Positions 1 to 7,837 of a stretch of DNA of 64,000 nt are shown here, piece by piece. The notes beneath the pieces were generated by a model. The model did not search any database, was not told the DNA's origin, and saw nothing but the letters and a program-made list of their open reading frames with translations. Source of the stretch: Phyllobacterium calauticae (GTDB lineage: Bacteria > Pseudomonadota > Alphaproteobacteria > Rhizobiales > Rhizobiaceae); NCBI RefSeq assembly GCF_019991125.1, contig NZ_JAGENB010000003.1, positions 496,001 through 560,000 on the forward strand, written 5' to 3'. A program made the translations under genes and the position numbers. How positions within the stretch are numbered: the first letter of the stretch is position 1; every line of letters starts with the position of its first letter.

Positions 1-72
1 TGACCGGTAGCGGGCGTTCCACACAGGATGCCGTTTGAGCGCTTGATATTGCTGCTCTGACGTACGCGCCAT
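1..72 (-). CDS. Partial hypothetical protein, N-terminus only
   Basis: A minus-strand reading frame opens with an ATG at 72-70 and runs off the left edge of the window, giving 24 residues that start MARTSEQQYQALK. I do not recognise the family. There is no convincing Shine-Dalgarno directly before this ATG. The frame also stays open further upstream through the hairpin at 88-120, so the true start could lie there or the frame may be spurious. It follows the metallopeptidase gene in the same direction. No function is proposed. Confidence 0.25.
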   Translation of the reverse strand, partial: MARTSEQQYQALKRHPVWNARYRS

Positions 73-87
73 GGCGTCTTCGCGCGA

Positions 88-120
88 GACCGGCCTGTCC
101 TCAAAAGGAATAGGCCGGTC
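88..120 (-). terminator. Hairpin after metallopeptidase gene
   Basis: A perfect 9-bp inverted repeat (GACCGGCCT at 88-96, AGGCCGGTC at 112-120) encloses a second 4-bp stem (98-101 with 106-109). It lies 33 bases after the stop of the minus-strand metallopeptidase gene. No T-run follows on the minus strand, so it is either a weak or Rho-assisted terminator, or a transcript-end stabiliser. Confidence 0.4.
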
Positions 121-152
121 AAACCGGCTGATGGCAGGGTCCCGTCGGCCGA

Positions 153-575
153 TTATTCGACACTTGCCTCAATGCGCTCCATATCCTCGTCCGAGAGGCC
201 GAAGTGATGGCCGATTTCATGGATGAGGACATGGGTAACGATATCCCCCAAGGCCTCCTCATACTCCGCCCAGTAATCCAACACGGCGCGGCGATAAATC
301 GTGATGATATTGGGTCTTTCCCCGGTTTGAAGCGAGAACCGTTCTCCGATACCCCGGCCTTCAAACAATCCAAGCAAATCAAACGGCGATTCCAGCCCCA
401 TGTCCTCGACAATCTGATCATCGGGGAACTCCGATACCTGAATGGTGATGTCACCGCACAAACTGCGAAAATCGTCGGGCAGATGCGCATAGGCCTCTAT
501 CGCGAGTGATTCGATCTCACTCAAGGCTGGTGACAAGCGATTGCCCCAATCGGCGGTTTGATTACTTCTGGCCAT
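153..575 (-). CDS. Zincin-like metallopeptidase family protein
   Basis: A 140-residue soluble protein. Near the C-terminus (about residue 119) it carries HEIGHHFGLSDEDM, an HExxH zinc-peptidase motif with the downstream acidic residue typical of the small Zincin_1 (DUF1025) family. The start at 575 is chosen because AGGAG lies seven bases before this ATG; an upstream in-frame ATG at 638 has no such site. The family is widespread in alphaproteobacteria and its substrate is not established. The whole length fits the family and no signal peptide is visible, so a cytosolic location is likely. The family assignment is strong and the biological role unknown. Confidence 0.85.
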   Translation of the reverse strand: MARSNQTADWGNRLSPALSEIESLAIEAYAHLPDDFRSLCGDITIQVSEFPDDQIVEDMGLESPFDLLGLFEGRGIGERFSLQTGERPNIITIYRRAVLDYWAEYEEALGDIVTHVLIHEIGHHFGLSDEDMERIEASVE

Positions 576-643
576 TAAAACTCCTGGAGCACTTTCCGGC
601 CTCATATAGTGCCTTTGCAGCAAGGATGCGAGTGGCATGCAGA

Positions 644-1216
644 CTAACCCCGCATTGGCACCAGAAGCCGCTCCATACGCCGGAAGCTTTCAGCAAGCAC
701 TGTCGCGTCTTTGAGACCATGCGCGAGCATGATGCCGCCCTGCCATTCGGCCAGGGCATTGCGGGCGGTTCCAAGTGCCGTAGAGGGGCGCACGCCGGTT
801 CGCCCCAGCTTCCTCCCAATGAATCCGATCAGGAGGCTGAAAACTTCGGCCGCCCGTTCGGCGGCTTCCGGCGATTCATGGCGAAAATCCCGTATTCCCA
901 AGGCGATCGGGCAGCCATTCTCGACACGGCTTTTGAGGGAATGCGACAGCCTTTCAATCAGCAGCAGCAGACGCTTGCGCGGGTCCTGATCCGCTTCGAC
1001 AATGGCCATCAGCATATCCTCGGTTTCAGCAACGAAAATATCGGCAACGCCGCGCGCCAGGTCGGCCTTTGTCTTGAAATAGTAATAGATGTTTCCAAGC
1101 GGAATTCCCGATTCCGCCGCGATGTGGGCAAGGCTTGTCACGGTAAAGCCCCGTCGCCAGAACAAGCCGGCAGCCGTGGCAACAAGGATATCACGTTTGT
1201 CGTTCCGCCTGGCCAT
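644..1216 (-). CDS. TetR/AcrR family transcriptional regulator
   Basis: About 190 residues. The N-terminal 60 hold a TetR helix-turn-helix, including GIPLGNIYYYFKTKADL, where the recognition helix ends in the usual YYYFxxKxxL. The C-terminal part has a GCPI segment as in NemR/AcuR/LmrA-like members, followed by helices that would form the ligand-binding dimer domain. The start at 1216 is preferred over an ATG at 1273. With the later start, the perfect palindrome at 1234-1249 falls just upstream and can act as an operator; with the earlier one it would be coding. An AAGG lies about nine bases before 1216. The regulated target and effector cannot be told from this window. Autorepression is an inference. 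Confidence 0.88.
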   Translation of the reverse strand: MARRNDKRDILVATAAGLFWRRGFTVTSLAHIAAESGIPLGNIYYYFKTKADLARGVADIFVAETEDMLMAIVEADQDPRKRLLLLIERLSHSLKSRVENGCPIALGIRDFRHESPEAAERAAEVFSLLIGFIGRKLGRTGVRPSTALGTARNALAEWQGGIMLAHGLKDATVLAESFRRMERLLVPMRG

Positions 1217-1233
1217 CGCACTGCCTTCGAATA

Positions 1234-1249
1234 TCAGTTGTTCAACTGA
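1234..1249 (-). promoter_or_regulatory. Perfect palindrome, probable TetR operator
   Basis: TCAGTTG-TT-CAACTGA is a perfect 16-base palindrome beginning 18 bases upstream of the preferred start of the TetR-type gene. Size, symmetry and position match an autoregulatory operator of this family. Binding is inferred, not shown. Confidence 0.6.
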
Positions 1250-1292
1250 CTCGTATTTTGGCAGGTTCGGCAATGATTGCAGTAAAAATAAA

Positions 1293-1487
1293 CTAATCTT
1301 CGATGGTTCGCGCTTCCGATGGCAGCATGATCGGTATCCCGTCCCGGATCGGATAGGCGAGACGAGCCGACTTCGAGATCAGCTCGGATCTCTCCTGATC
1401 GTAGACAAGCGGCCCCTTGGTCAGCGGGCAAACCAGAAGCTCAAGCAGCTTGCGATCAATGGCAGGGTCGCGTTTTGGTTCGATCAT
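1293..1487 (-). CDS. Trm112 family protein
   Basis: A 64-residue protein with the family pattern [11 protein letters not shown] near residue 18 and [15 protein letters not shown] near the C-terminus, typical of bacterial Trm112/YcaR-like proteins. Eukaryotic Trm112 is a zinc-binding activator of several tRNA and protein methyltransferases; the bacterial partners are less certain. Only one cysteine of the classic zinc site is present, as usual for the proteobacterial branch. A good ribosome site (GAGGAAG) lies before the ATG. It sits between the Lon-substrate-binding-like gene and the TetR gene, all in one direction, so it may share their transcript. Confidence 0.88.
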   Translation of the reverse strand: MIEPKRDPAIDRKLLELLVCPLTKGPLVYDQERSELISKSARLAYPIRDGIPIMLPSEARTIED

Positions 1488-1505
1488 GGCTCGCTTCCTC
1501 GGGGA

Positions 1506-2168
1506 TTACTGCAGGTTCGACTCGTAACCATCCTGGTCTTTCGCCAGCATGATTTCGGTGATCGCGATCAAAGTCTCGGCGCGCGTCTTCAGATCTGCAG
1601 CCTCCAGCAAAGCCTGCTTTTCCGCGGCGCCGAAAGGCGACATCATGGCGAGGGCATTGACCAGCGTTTCGTTACCCGCGCGGGAAATACCGTCCCAATC
1701 CGCTTCGAGGTTGTTGGCATCGAGATAATCCCGGAAGACGCGCAGCAGCGCCGGCCGGTCGACTTCCGAGTCGTCTGCCTCGTCCAGATCCGCCAGAAGC
1801 GGCGCAATCTTGCACTGACGGAACGGTGTCCGTGTGGAAAGTTCCTTGACAATTCGAAAGCGGCAAATGCCCTGCAATGTGATGAGAAGGCGCCCGTCAC
1901 CGGTCTCGGCGAACGATGTGATGCGGCCAAGGCATCCCACTTCACACAGTTCGTCCGCGTCCGTATCGCCCTCGTCGAAGCGTGGCTGAATCATGCCGAT
2001 GACGCGCTTTCCACTCAAAGCCGCGTCCACCATGGCCAGATAACGCAGTTCGAATATATTCAACGGCAACTGACCACCCGGAAGCAACAGGGCTCCCGAA
2101 AGGGGGAAAATCGGCACGCTTTCCGGAATATTGTCCAGCGTCCGATAACGAACATTGCCTGCTTGCAT
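1506..2168 (-). CDS. LON peptidase substrate-binding domain protein
   Basis: About 220 residues resembling the isolated N-terminal (LAN/PUA-like) domain of Lon protease, with the characteristic VPIFPLSGALLLPGGQLPLNIFE near residue 18. There is no ATPase or protease domain, so it is not Lon itself. Stand-alone members are common and poorly characterised; recognition of unfolded or specific proteins is a family-level inference. The ATG at 2168 is chosen because GGAG lies six bases upstream; a GTG immediately before it is too close to that site. It lies directly downstream of the thioredoxin/TPR gene, a frequent pairing in Rhizobiales that hints at a shared proteostasis role. Confidence 0.9.
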   Translation of the reverse strand: MQAGNVRYRTLDNIPESVPIFPLSGALLLPGGQLPLNIFELRYLAMVDAALSGKRVIGMIQPRFDEGDTDADELCEVGCLGRITSFAETGDGRLLITLQGICRFRIVKELSTRTPFRQCKIAPLLADLDEADDSEVDRPALLRVFRDYLDANNLEADWDGISRAGNETLVNALAMMSPFGAAEKQALLEAADLKTRAETLIAITEIMLAKDQDGYESNLQ

Positions 2169-2229
2169 CACCAGCTCCAGTGATTGATCCGCAGCATCAG
2201 GGATCGATCGCTATTGTGCCCTATTTCAC

Positions 2230-3210
2230 TCAGGAAAACAGCAGGGAAGACAGTTTCCGGCGCGCGGTCAGGGAAGCCTGATCAGCCGGACCCCAAGCGT
2301 CGAAAAACTGCAGCAGCTGTTTGCGGGCTCCGTCATCATTCCAGGTACGATCGGCCTTCATGATGGCGAGAAGATGATCGGCCGCCTCATCCCGCTGTCC
2401 GGTGGCATTCAGGAACATGGCAAGGTCGAACCGCGCCTGATGATCCCCGGGATTCGCCGCAAGTTTTACTGCCAGCGCAACAGGGTCACCCAGCTTGGCC
2501 GCTTGATCAGCCAGGGCAACCTTTGCTTCCGCCGCACGCACACTTGCATCGTCTTTCTTGTTCGCGGGAACCTGCTCCAGAACGGCCTTGGCCTGGTCAA
2601 GATCACCCAGATCGATCAGGCAATTGGCAAGTCCGGCAAGCGCCGCCACATGATCGGGCACTTCCGCCAGAACGGCCGAATAGATCTGGGCCGCCTGCTC
2701 CATATCTCCCGCTGCTGCAGCCTGGGTAGCCGCATCCAGCGCCGATTGAATGGCCGCATCCCTGCCGCCATCCGGTGACGCAATGCGATCAATGAATTCC
2801 TTGACCTTTGATTCCGGCAATGCGCCCATGAAACCATCGACCGGCTTGCCATCAGCAAAGGCAATCACCGCCGGAATTGATTGAATACCGAGCTGCCCTG
2901 CAATGGCAGGGTGCTCGTCAATATTCATTTTAACCAGCTTTACCCGCCCGCCGGCGGCATTGACCACCTTTTCAATGATCGGTGTCAATTGCTTGCAGGG
3001 CCCGCACCAGGGGGCCCAGAAATCGACCAGAACCGGTTGGCTCTTCGATTCGGCGATCACATCTGCGGCAAATCCCGCCGTGGTGGTATCCATGATCAAG
3101 GCGCCAGCCGCGGTTGAGGCGGCCGCGGGAGCCGCGCCGCCATAGGATACCGTCGTTGTTGCAGCTGCACTGCCGTAGCCGCCGCCGAACGGGTTATCAG
3201 TATTGCTCAT
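2230..3210 (-). CDS. cnoX: CnoX/YbbN-type thioredoxin with TPR region
   Basis: A 326-residue protein: a low-complexity Gly/Ala-rich N-terminus (1-38), a thioredoxin fold with an intact WCGPC redox motif at 68-72, then a helical tetratricopeptide-like region to the end. This is the architecture of E. coli YbbN/CnoX, a holdase that protects clients from oxidation and hands them to DnaK or GroEL. E. coli CnoX lacks an active CxxC pair, whereas alphaproteobacterial versions such as Caulobacter's keep it. This copy should therefore be redox-active. The ATG at 3210 has GGGAG seven bases upstream; an adjacent TTG is less likely. Cytoplasmic. Confidence 0.9.
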   Translation of the reverse strand: MSNTDNPFGGGYGSAAATTTVSYGGAAPAAASTAAGALIMDTTTAGFAADVIAESKSQPVLVDFWAPWCGPCKQLTPIIEKVVNAAGGRVKLVKMNIDEHPAIAGQLGIQSIPAVIAFADGKPVDGFMGALPESKVKEFIDRIASPDGGRDAAIQSALDAATQAAAAGDMEQAAQIYSAVLAEVPDHVAALAGLANCLIDLGDLDQAKAVLEQVPANKKDDASVRAAEAKVALADQAAKLGDPVALAVKLAANPGDHQARFDLAMFLNATGQRDEAADHLLAIMKADRTWNDDGARKQLLQFFDAWGPADQASLTARRKLSSLLFS

Positions 3211-3277
3211 CAAAATTCTCCCGTATCCGCTGGTTACATGTTTCCCGGGTCCGCTTGGACCGGTTTACAGCCTGCAC

Positions 3278-3787
3278 TCAGGTTGGGTTGGATTCATCAA
3301 TTTTCAAGATCAGGGGTTCGTGATCGGTGGATGCGAGAAACCGTAAGAGATCGTCTCGTCGAATGGATGTCGTGGCATCGTTGCTCAGCGGGTGCGCATT
3401 GATGATCTCATTGTGCATGAGAGCCTCATCAAGCACGACCTTCACCTGATGCTCCTCGTCGTTGATAATGCCAAGCACACTGACCGAACCCGGAACAAGC
3501 CCAAGATACTCCATCAGCTTTTCCGGTTTGCCGAATGAAACACGGCTTGATGCACCAATCTTGGTATGGATTGTTTTGAGATCGACCTGCGCCTCTTCAT
3601 CCACAGTGACGAGAAAAAACTTGTCCTTCTTATCCTTCAGGAACAGGTTTTTGGTGTGGGCACCTGGAACCTGCCCGCGCAAATCCTGCGCTTCGGCAAC
3701 CGTGAACACCGGAGCATGCCGAATCGTTGACACTTTGATTCCGAGATCGTCGAATTTCTGCATCAGTTCTGCGTATGTCTTGGGCAT
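3278..3787 (-). CDS. ProXp-ala/YbaK-type aminoacyl-tRNA deacylase
   Basis: A 169-residue single-domain protein of the YbaK/prolyl-tRNA-synthetase-associated (INS) family. It carries the pattern HTKNLFLKDKKDKFFLVT near the middle and GSVSVLGIIND further on, as in PrdX/ProXp-ala proteins. These hydrolyse Ala-tRNA(Pro), a mischarging product of prolyl-tRNA synthetases that lack a cis-editing domain, which is the usual situation in alphaproteobacteria. The start at 3787 (MPKTYAELM) matches the domain start and has GAGAG upstream; an in-frame ATG at 3877 would add a non-conserved tail. It is transcribed away from the tRNA-Gly gene. The substrate is inferred from the family. Confidence 0.85.
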   Translation of the reverse strand: MPKTYAELMQKFDDLGIKVSTIRHAPVFTVAEAQDLRGQVPGAHTKNLFLKDKKDKFFLVTVDEEAQVDLKTIHTKIGASSRVSFGKPEKLMEYLGLVPGSVSVLGIINDEEHQVKVVLDEALMHNEIINAHPLSNDATTSIRRDDLLRFLASTDHEPLILKIDESNPT

Positions 3788-3963
3788 TCTGGCTCTCGCG
3801 GCACCGGCAATCGGAAAATATGCTTTTGTTGTCCTAATCGCTTCACCGCACGCTCTCAAGCGAAAACCCAGCCGCACCTTGGTTTAATCGGACATTTCAT
3901 TGCCGGGCCGATCCACCCGTTGAATTTTTTTTCGAATATCGTCACAAAGTCAAAAATTCACTG

Positions 3964-3992
3964 TTGCAATTGGTCTGTCCTTGGGTCATATA
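3964..3992 (+). promoter_or_regulatory. Possible tRNA-Gly promoter
   Basis: TTGCAA (3964-3969) and CATATA (3987-3992) are separated by 17 bases and placed about 30 bases before the tRNA. This resembles a sigma-70-type promoter, with the -10 hexamer imperfect. It is the only plausible pair seen there. Confidence 0.35.
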
Positions 3993-4022
3993 GGCCCCGC
4001 TTCGCAAGACAAACTGGCGCAT

Positions 4023-4097
4023 GCGGGAGTAGCTCAGGGGTAGAGCACAACCTTGCCAAGGTTGGGGTCGAGGGTTCGAATCCCTTCTCCCGCTCCA
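4023..4097 (+). tRNA. tRNA-Gly (anticodon GCC)
   Basis: The cloverleaf can be folded by eye: acceptor GCGGGAG pairs with CTCCCGC. The D-arm GCTC/GAGC, anticodon stem CAACC/GGTTG with anticodon GCC (4055-4057), and T-arm with GTTCGAATC all pair as expected. The 3' CCA is encoded after a U discriminator. It reads GGC/GGT glycine codons. A strong factor-independent terminator follows at once, so it appears to be a single-gene transcript. Confidence 0.97.
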
Positions 4098-4112
4098 GTT
4101 GTTCGAAGTTCA

Positions 4113-4140
4113 AAAGGCCCGGTTTTTACCGGGCCTTTTT
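4113..4140 (+). terminator. Terminator of tRNA-Gly
   Basis: A ten-base stem AAAGGCCCGG (4113-4122) pairs with CCGGGCCTTT (4129-4138) across a six-base loop, and T residues follow. It starts 15 bases after the tRNA. Confidence 0.9.
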
Positions 4141-4295
4141 GCTTTTCGGCCTGGCTGCGCCATTGTCGTCAAAACCCTTTGATTGCCCGATATTCACTGC
4201 GGCTGGCAACGATGCCGTCTCCTTGATGGCTGTTTGTCTCACCCGGTAAAGGGCCCGCAATTGCAATCCGCGTTCAATGCGCTAAACCCTTCGAC

Positions 4296-5345
4296 ATGGC
4301 ACAGAAGAAAGCACACGAGGTTGATTCCTTCCTGAAGAGGCTCGACAGGGCTTATCCGATCGTACTGCTCTACGGCCCCGACAAGGGCCTTGTGAGCGAA
4401 CGGGCCGGCGTCTTCATCAAGCTGACCGGACTCGCCCAGGACGATCCCTTTGCCGTCATACGCCTCGATGCCGATGATGTTCAGGCGGAACCCGGGCGGC
4501 TGTCCGACGAGGCCAACACCATTTCCATGTTTGGCGGCGAGCGCCTGATCTGGGTCCGTAACGCAGGCGGACAGAAGGGATTGGCCGATGCCGTAACGCA
4601 TCTGACGAAAACACCACCCGTCGACACATTCATCCTGATCGAGGCGGGCGACCTCAAGAAGGGTGCAGGTCTGCGCGGCATTGTCGAGCAGAGCGCAAGC
4701 GCCATGGCTTTGCCTTGCTACAGCGATGATGCGAAGGGCGTGGACGCAACCATTGATGACATGCTTGCCCGCAACAAGCTGCAGATCACGCTGGATGCCC
4801 GCAATCTGCTGAAAGAAAGCCTTGGGGGAGACCGGCTGGCCACGCGCGCCGAGCTTGAGAAAATCTGTCTTTATGCCCACGGCCGCGAACGGATAACCAT
4901 TGAGGATGTCCGCGATATCATCGGCGATGTCAGCGCCACTTCCTACGAGACGATTGTCGATGCCATGATGACGGGCAATCTGACGGATTTTACCCATGCG
5001 TTCGATCGGGTTATCGGTTCCGGATCTTCGAGCTTTCTGATCCTGAGTTCCGCCATACGCCAGTTCCAGACATTGCAAAGCCTGCGTTACGGCATGGAAA
5101 CGGAGGGCAAGAATGCCGGATCGGCTGTGGCATCCGCGCGTCCGCCGGTGTTTTTCTCGCGGCGGCGGCTGGTGGAAACCGCACTGCAGCGCTGGACAAC
5201 ACAAAGTTGCGCCCGCGCCATAGAACGGTTGCAGAAAACCGTACTGGAAAGCCGCCGCAACGCGACACTTTCCATACCAATCATTCGTCAGTCACTGATC
5301 GCTCTGGCTGCTGAAGCCGCCCGGGCAGGGCGGAGCGGCCGTTAG
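4296..5345 (+). CDS. holA: DNA polymerase III subunit delta
   Basis: A 349-residue protein matching the delta clamp-loader subunit. It has the alphaproteobacterial N-terminus with VLLYGPDKGLVSERA near residue 23, a middle AAA-like domain, and a C-terminal helical collar ending in IPIIRQSLIALAAEA. Delta opens the beta clamp in the DnaX complex at the replication fork. No good ribosome site precedes the ATG. In many Rhizobiales holA lies after leuS and lptE, whose coding end provides coupling. Here tRNA-Gly and 155 bases of apparent non-coding DNA precede it instead. It is convergent with parB. Confidence 0.92.
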   Translation: MAQKKAHEVDSFLKRLDRAYPIVLLYGPDKGLVSERAGVFIKLTGLAQDDPFAVIRLDADDVQAEPGRLSDEANTISMFGGERLIWVRNAGGQKGLADAVTHLTKTPPVDTFILIEAGDLKKGAGLRGIVEQSASAMALPCYSDDAKGVDATIDDMLARNKLQITLDARNLLKESLGGDRLATRAELEKICLYAHGRERITIEDVRDIIGDVSATSYETIVDAMMTGNLTDFTHAFDRVIGSGSSSFLILSSAIRQFQTLQSLRYGMETEGKNAGSAVASARPPVFFSRRRLVETALQRWTTQSCARAIERLQKTVLESRRNATLSIPIIRQSLIALAAEAARAGRSGR

Positions 5346-5423
5346 GTAACGTCCGCGCGCATCTCCCATGCGCACAAAAATCTGGCTAACTATTTGAATT
5401 AAAAGAACTTACTTCGTCACCGC

Positions 5424-6314
5424 TCAGCTTTGCAGGCGGCGGCAGATCTCATCCAGCTGCTCCAGCGTTGCGTAATGAATACGCACGTCTCCACCCTTGG
5501 CCTGATGATTGACCGTTACACGCATGCCAGTCACGTCCGACAGCAGTTTTTCCAGTGCCCGCGTATCCGCGTCCTTGTTTTCATCATTGTCCGCCTTGAC
5601 TTTCGGAGCGGCCGGTTTGCCGCCGCCTTGGGCCAGTGCTTCCGCTTGACGAACAGACAGGCCGTCGCGAATGATCCGCTCGGCCAGGACATCCGGATGT
5701 TCCGCGGTGATCAGCGTACGTGCATGTCCAGCCGACAGAGCGCCATTCGTAATGTGGTCGCGAACCGTTTCCGGCAGTTTCAGCAATCGCAATGTATTGG
5801 CCACGTGGCTTCGGCTCTTGCCGATAACCTGGGCCAAGTCCGCCTGCGTATAGTCATGATCGTCAATCAATTGCTGATAGCCCATGCCTTCTTCAATTGG
5901 ATTGAGGTCGGCGCGCTGAACGTTCTCGATGATAGCCAGTTCAAGCGCGACCCGGTCATCGACTTCGCGAATGATCACGGGAACAGTGGTCAGACCAGCA
6001 CGCTGCGCCGCGCGCCAACGCCGCTCGCCGGCGATCAGCTCATAGCGATCCACGGAATCCTTTACGGGTCGAACCACGACGGGCTGAACAATGCCATGTT
6101 CGCGGATCGACTGGGTCAAATCCTCCAGATCGGCTTCCGTGAACAAACGCCGGGGATTGCGCGGATTGCGCGTTACAAATTCAATGGGAACCTGACGATC
6201 CAAAGTGGCGATGCGCGGAGGAACATTTTCTTCCGGCAGACGGTCCATCTCTCCAATGAGCGCAGCAAGACCTCGACCGAGGCGCTTTTTTGACGGATCT
6301 TCATTCATTGTCAT
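5424..6314 (-). CDS. parB: Chromosome-partitioning protein ParB
   Basis: A 296-residue ParB. The N-terminal ParA-interacting segment has KKRLGRGLAALIG; the CTPase/nuclease-like domain has AGERRWRAAQRAGL with the arginine-rich GERRxRA box near residue 96. A central helix-turn-helix (QADLAQVIGKSRSHVANTLR) reads parS, and a C-terminal dimerisation domain follows. ParB loads at parS as a CTP-dependent sliding clamp and directs origin segregation. It is cotranscribed behind parA (32-base gap). Four parS-like sites occur in this window (7778, 9783, 9832 and 22645). The start is an ATG at 6314; a second ATG two codons later is also possible. Confidence 0.97.
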   Translation of the reverse strand: MTMNEDPSKKRLGRGLAALIGEMDRLPEENVPPRIATLDRQVPIEFVTRNPRNPRRLFTEADLEDLTQSIREHGIVQPVVVRPVKDSVDRYELIAGERRWRAAQRAGLTTVPVIIREVDDRVALELAIIENVQRADLNPIEEGMGYQQLIDDHDYTQADLAQVIGKSRSHVANTLRLLKLPETVRDHITNGALSAGHARTLITAEHPDVLAERIIRDGLSVRQAEALAQGGGKPAAPKVKADNDENKDADTRALEKLLSDVTGMRVTVNHQAKGGDVRIHYATLEQLDEICRRLQS

Positions 6315-6346
6315 AGGCTCTCATAAATGTTTCGTATTCGAATCGA

Positions 6347-7141
6347 TCAAGCAGCACGCAAATGCCGCTCCCTTTGAATAACTTCCGACGCCAGCTGCAA
6401 ATATGCCTGGCTACCCGCACACTTCAGGTCATACAGAATGGCGGGAGTCCCGTAGGAGGGCGCTTCCGAGACACGCACGTTGCGCGGAATGACCGTGCGA
6501 TAGACTTTGTCGCCCATAAACGAACGGACATCGTCAACAACCTGTGTCGCCAGATTGTTTCGGCCGTCAAACATGGTCAGTACAATACCCTGAATATTCA
6601 GGGCCGGATTGAGCGCCGTCCGTACCTGGTTGACGGTTTCGAGCAACTGACTCAATCCTTCCAATGCGAAAAACTCACATTGTAACGGCACAAGCACGGA
6701 ATCGGCCGCTGCCATGGCATTCATGGTGAGGAGATTGAGCGATGGCGGGCAATCGATCAGAATATAGGTAAAGGGCGAGGCCGCATTATCACCACGAAAT
6801 GCCTTGCGCAAACGCGTGGCACGGTCGGCAGAACCAGCAATCTCCATCTCAACCCCCAGAAGGTCGAGCGTAGACGGAATGAGCGACAGGTTGGGAACAG
6901 CGGTCGCAATGGCTGCCTCGCCGACGGATGCAGTCTGCATCAGGACATCATAGGACGACAGATCACGGTTCTTGCGATCGATGCCCAAGCCGGTACTGGC
7001 ATTGCCCTGGGGATCGAGATCGACAATCAGGACGTTCTCGCCAATGGCTGCAAGCGCCGTAGCCAGGTTGATGGCAGTTGTGGTCTTGCCCACGCCGCCC
7101 TTCTGATTGGCTATGGTAATGATACGAGTCTGACTGTTCAT
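6347..7141 (-). CDS. parA: Chromosome-partitioning ATPase ParA
   Basis: A 264-residue Walker ATPase of the MinD/ParA family, with the deviant Walker A KGGVGKTTT at residues 14-22 including the signature lysine, and a Walker B-like LIDCPPSLNLLT. ATP-bound ParA dimers coat the nucleoid, and ParB-parS complexes follow the gradient they create. The ATG at 7141 gives the standard N-terminus MNSQTRIITIANQK; in-frame TTG and GTG codons upstream are less likely. The gene lies in the usual order mnmG-rsmG-parA-parB. ParA residues for ATP contact appear intact. Confidence 0.97.
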   Translation of the reverse strand: MNSQTRIITIANQKGGVGKTTTAINLATALAAIGENVLIVDLDPQGNASTGLGIDRKNRDLSSYDVLMQTASVGEAAIATAVPNLSLIPSTLDLLGVEMEIAGSADRATRLRKAFRGDNAASPFTYILIDCPPSLNLLTMNAMAAADSVLVPLQCEFFALEGLSQLLETVNQVRTALNPALNIQGIVLTMFDGRNNLATQVVDDVRSFMGDKVYRTVIPRNVRVSEAPSYGTPAILYDLKCAGSQAYLQLASEVIQRERHLRAA

Positions 7142-7192
7142 CACTGTTTTCCCGAGCAAACCATTACTATCGGCGATAAAACGAAAAATGAC

Positions 7193-7837
7193 CTATTTCG
7201 CCGCCAGGTTGCGCCGCACATTGCTGATCTGCAACACCACCGACTCAACATCGACCACACTGGCATGTTGTACCAGATCAAATGACCAGCCGTCACGGCT
7301 TTCCTCGATCTCGCGACGATAATCCCGGCCTTTTTGAAAAAGTGCCGTTGCGCCGTTCGTCAGCCAGGGCTCTGTCAGCGCAAAAAGTTCCTTCAACGGC
7401 GCAAGTGCACGGGCCGTAACAACATCAGGTGTGTCGATTTTCGACCAAACCGCATCAATCCGAACTGGATGCACCGTTCCAGGAGTGTGAAACTGGCCCA
7501 GAGCGGTCCGCAAAAACGCAGCCTTCTTGCCATTGCTCTCGACAAGATCAATCGCCGCACCCGCCGTTTCCTTCAGGAGAATAGCAAGAACAACGCCTGG
7601 AAAACCGCCGCCTGAACCGAGATCAAGCCAGCGCTTGGCCTCAGGCATAAGCGGGCGGAGCTGTACGCTGTCGATAATATGCCGTTCCCACAGCTCATCC
7701 AGCGTGGCGGGGGAGGCGAGATTGATCGCCTTTGACCACTTTCGAAACAGATCTTCGAAGTCAATAAGGTCCTTGACTGTTTCACGTGAAACATTGGGGA
7801 TAACCCCACACAGCTTCTTCTCCCGCCAATCGCTCAC
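7193..7837 (-). CDS. rsmG: 16S rRNA (guanine-N7) methyltransferase
   Basis: A 214-residue RsmG (GidB), which methylates G527 of 16S rRNA with S-adenosylmethionine; loss often gives low-level streptomycin resistance. The SAM-binding glycine loop [10 protein letters not shown] is at residues 72-81, preceded by the family pattern [10 protein letters not shown]. The gene overlaps the end of mnmG by four bases (ATGA), showing translational coupling. A complete parS site (7778-7793) lies inside the coding sequence, encoding NVSRET near residue 15. The same parS-in-gidB arrangement is common in bacteria. Confidence 0.96.
   Translation of the reverse strand: MSDWREKKLCGVIPNVSRETVKDLIDFEDLFRKWSKAINLASPATLDELWERHIIDSVQLRPLMPEAKRWLDLGSGGGFPGVVLAILLKETAGAAIDLVESNGKKAAFLRTALGQFHTPGTVHPVRIDAVWSKIDTPDVVTARALAPLKELFALTEPWLTNGATALFQKGRDYRREIEESRDGWSFDLVQHASVVDVESVVLQISNVRRNLAAK
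7778..7793. other. parS: parS site 1 (perfect), inside rsmG
   Basis: TGTTTCACGTGAAACA is the 16-base palindromic ParB-binding consensus with no mismatch. It lies in the N-terminal coding part of rsmG, about 0.6 kb from parA. Confidence 0.95.

Noticed and set aside
506-1249. Long plus-strand frame opposite the TetR gene
   Set aside because: It is antisense to a well-supported gene and arises from high GC at third positions. Similar long antisense frames opposite hemE, pckA, divL, addB, addA and benE were dismissed for the same reason.
3920-4249. Open frame running through tRNA-Gly
   Set aside because: It crosses the tRNA and its terminator and encodes nothing recognisable.
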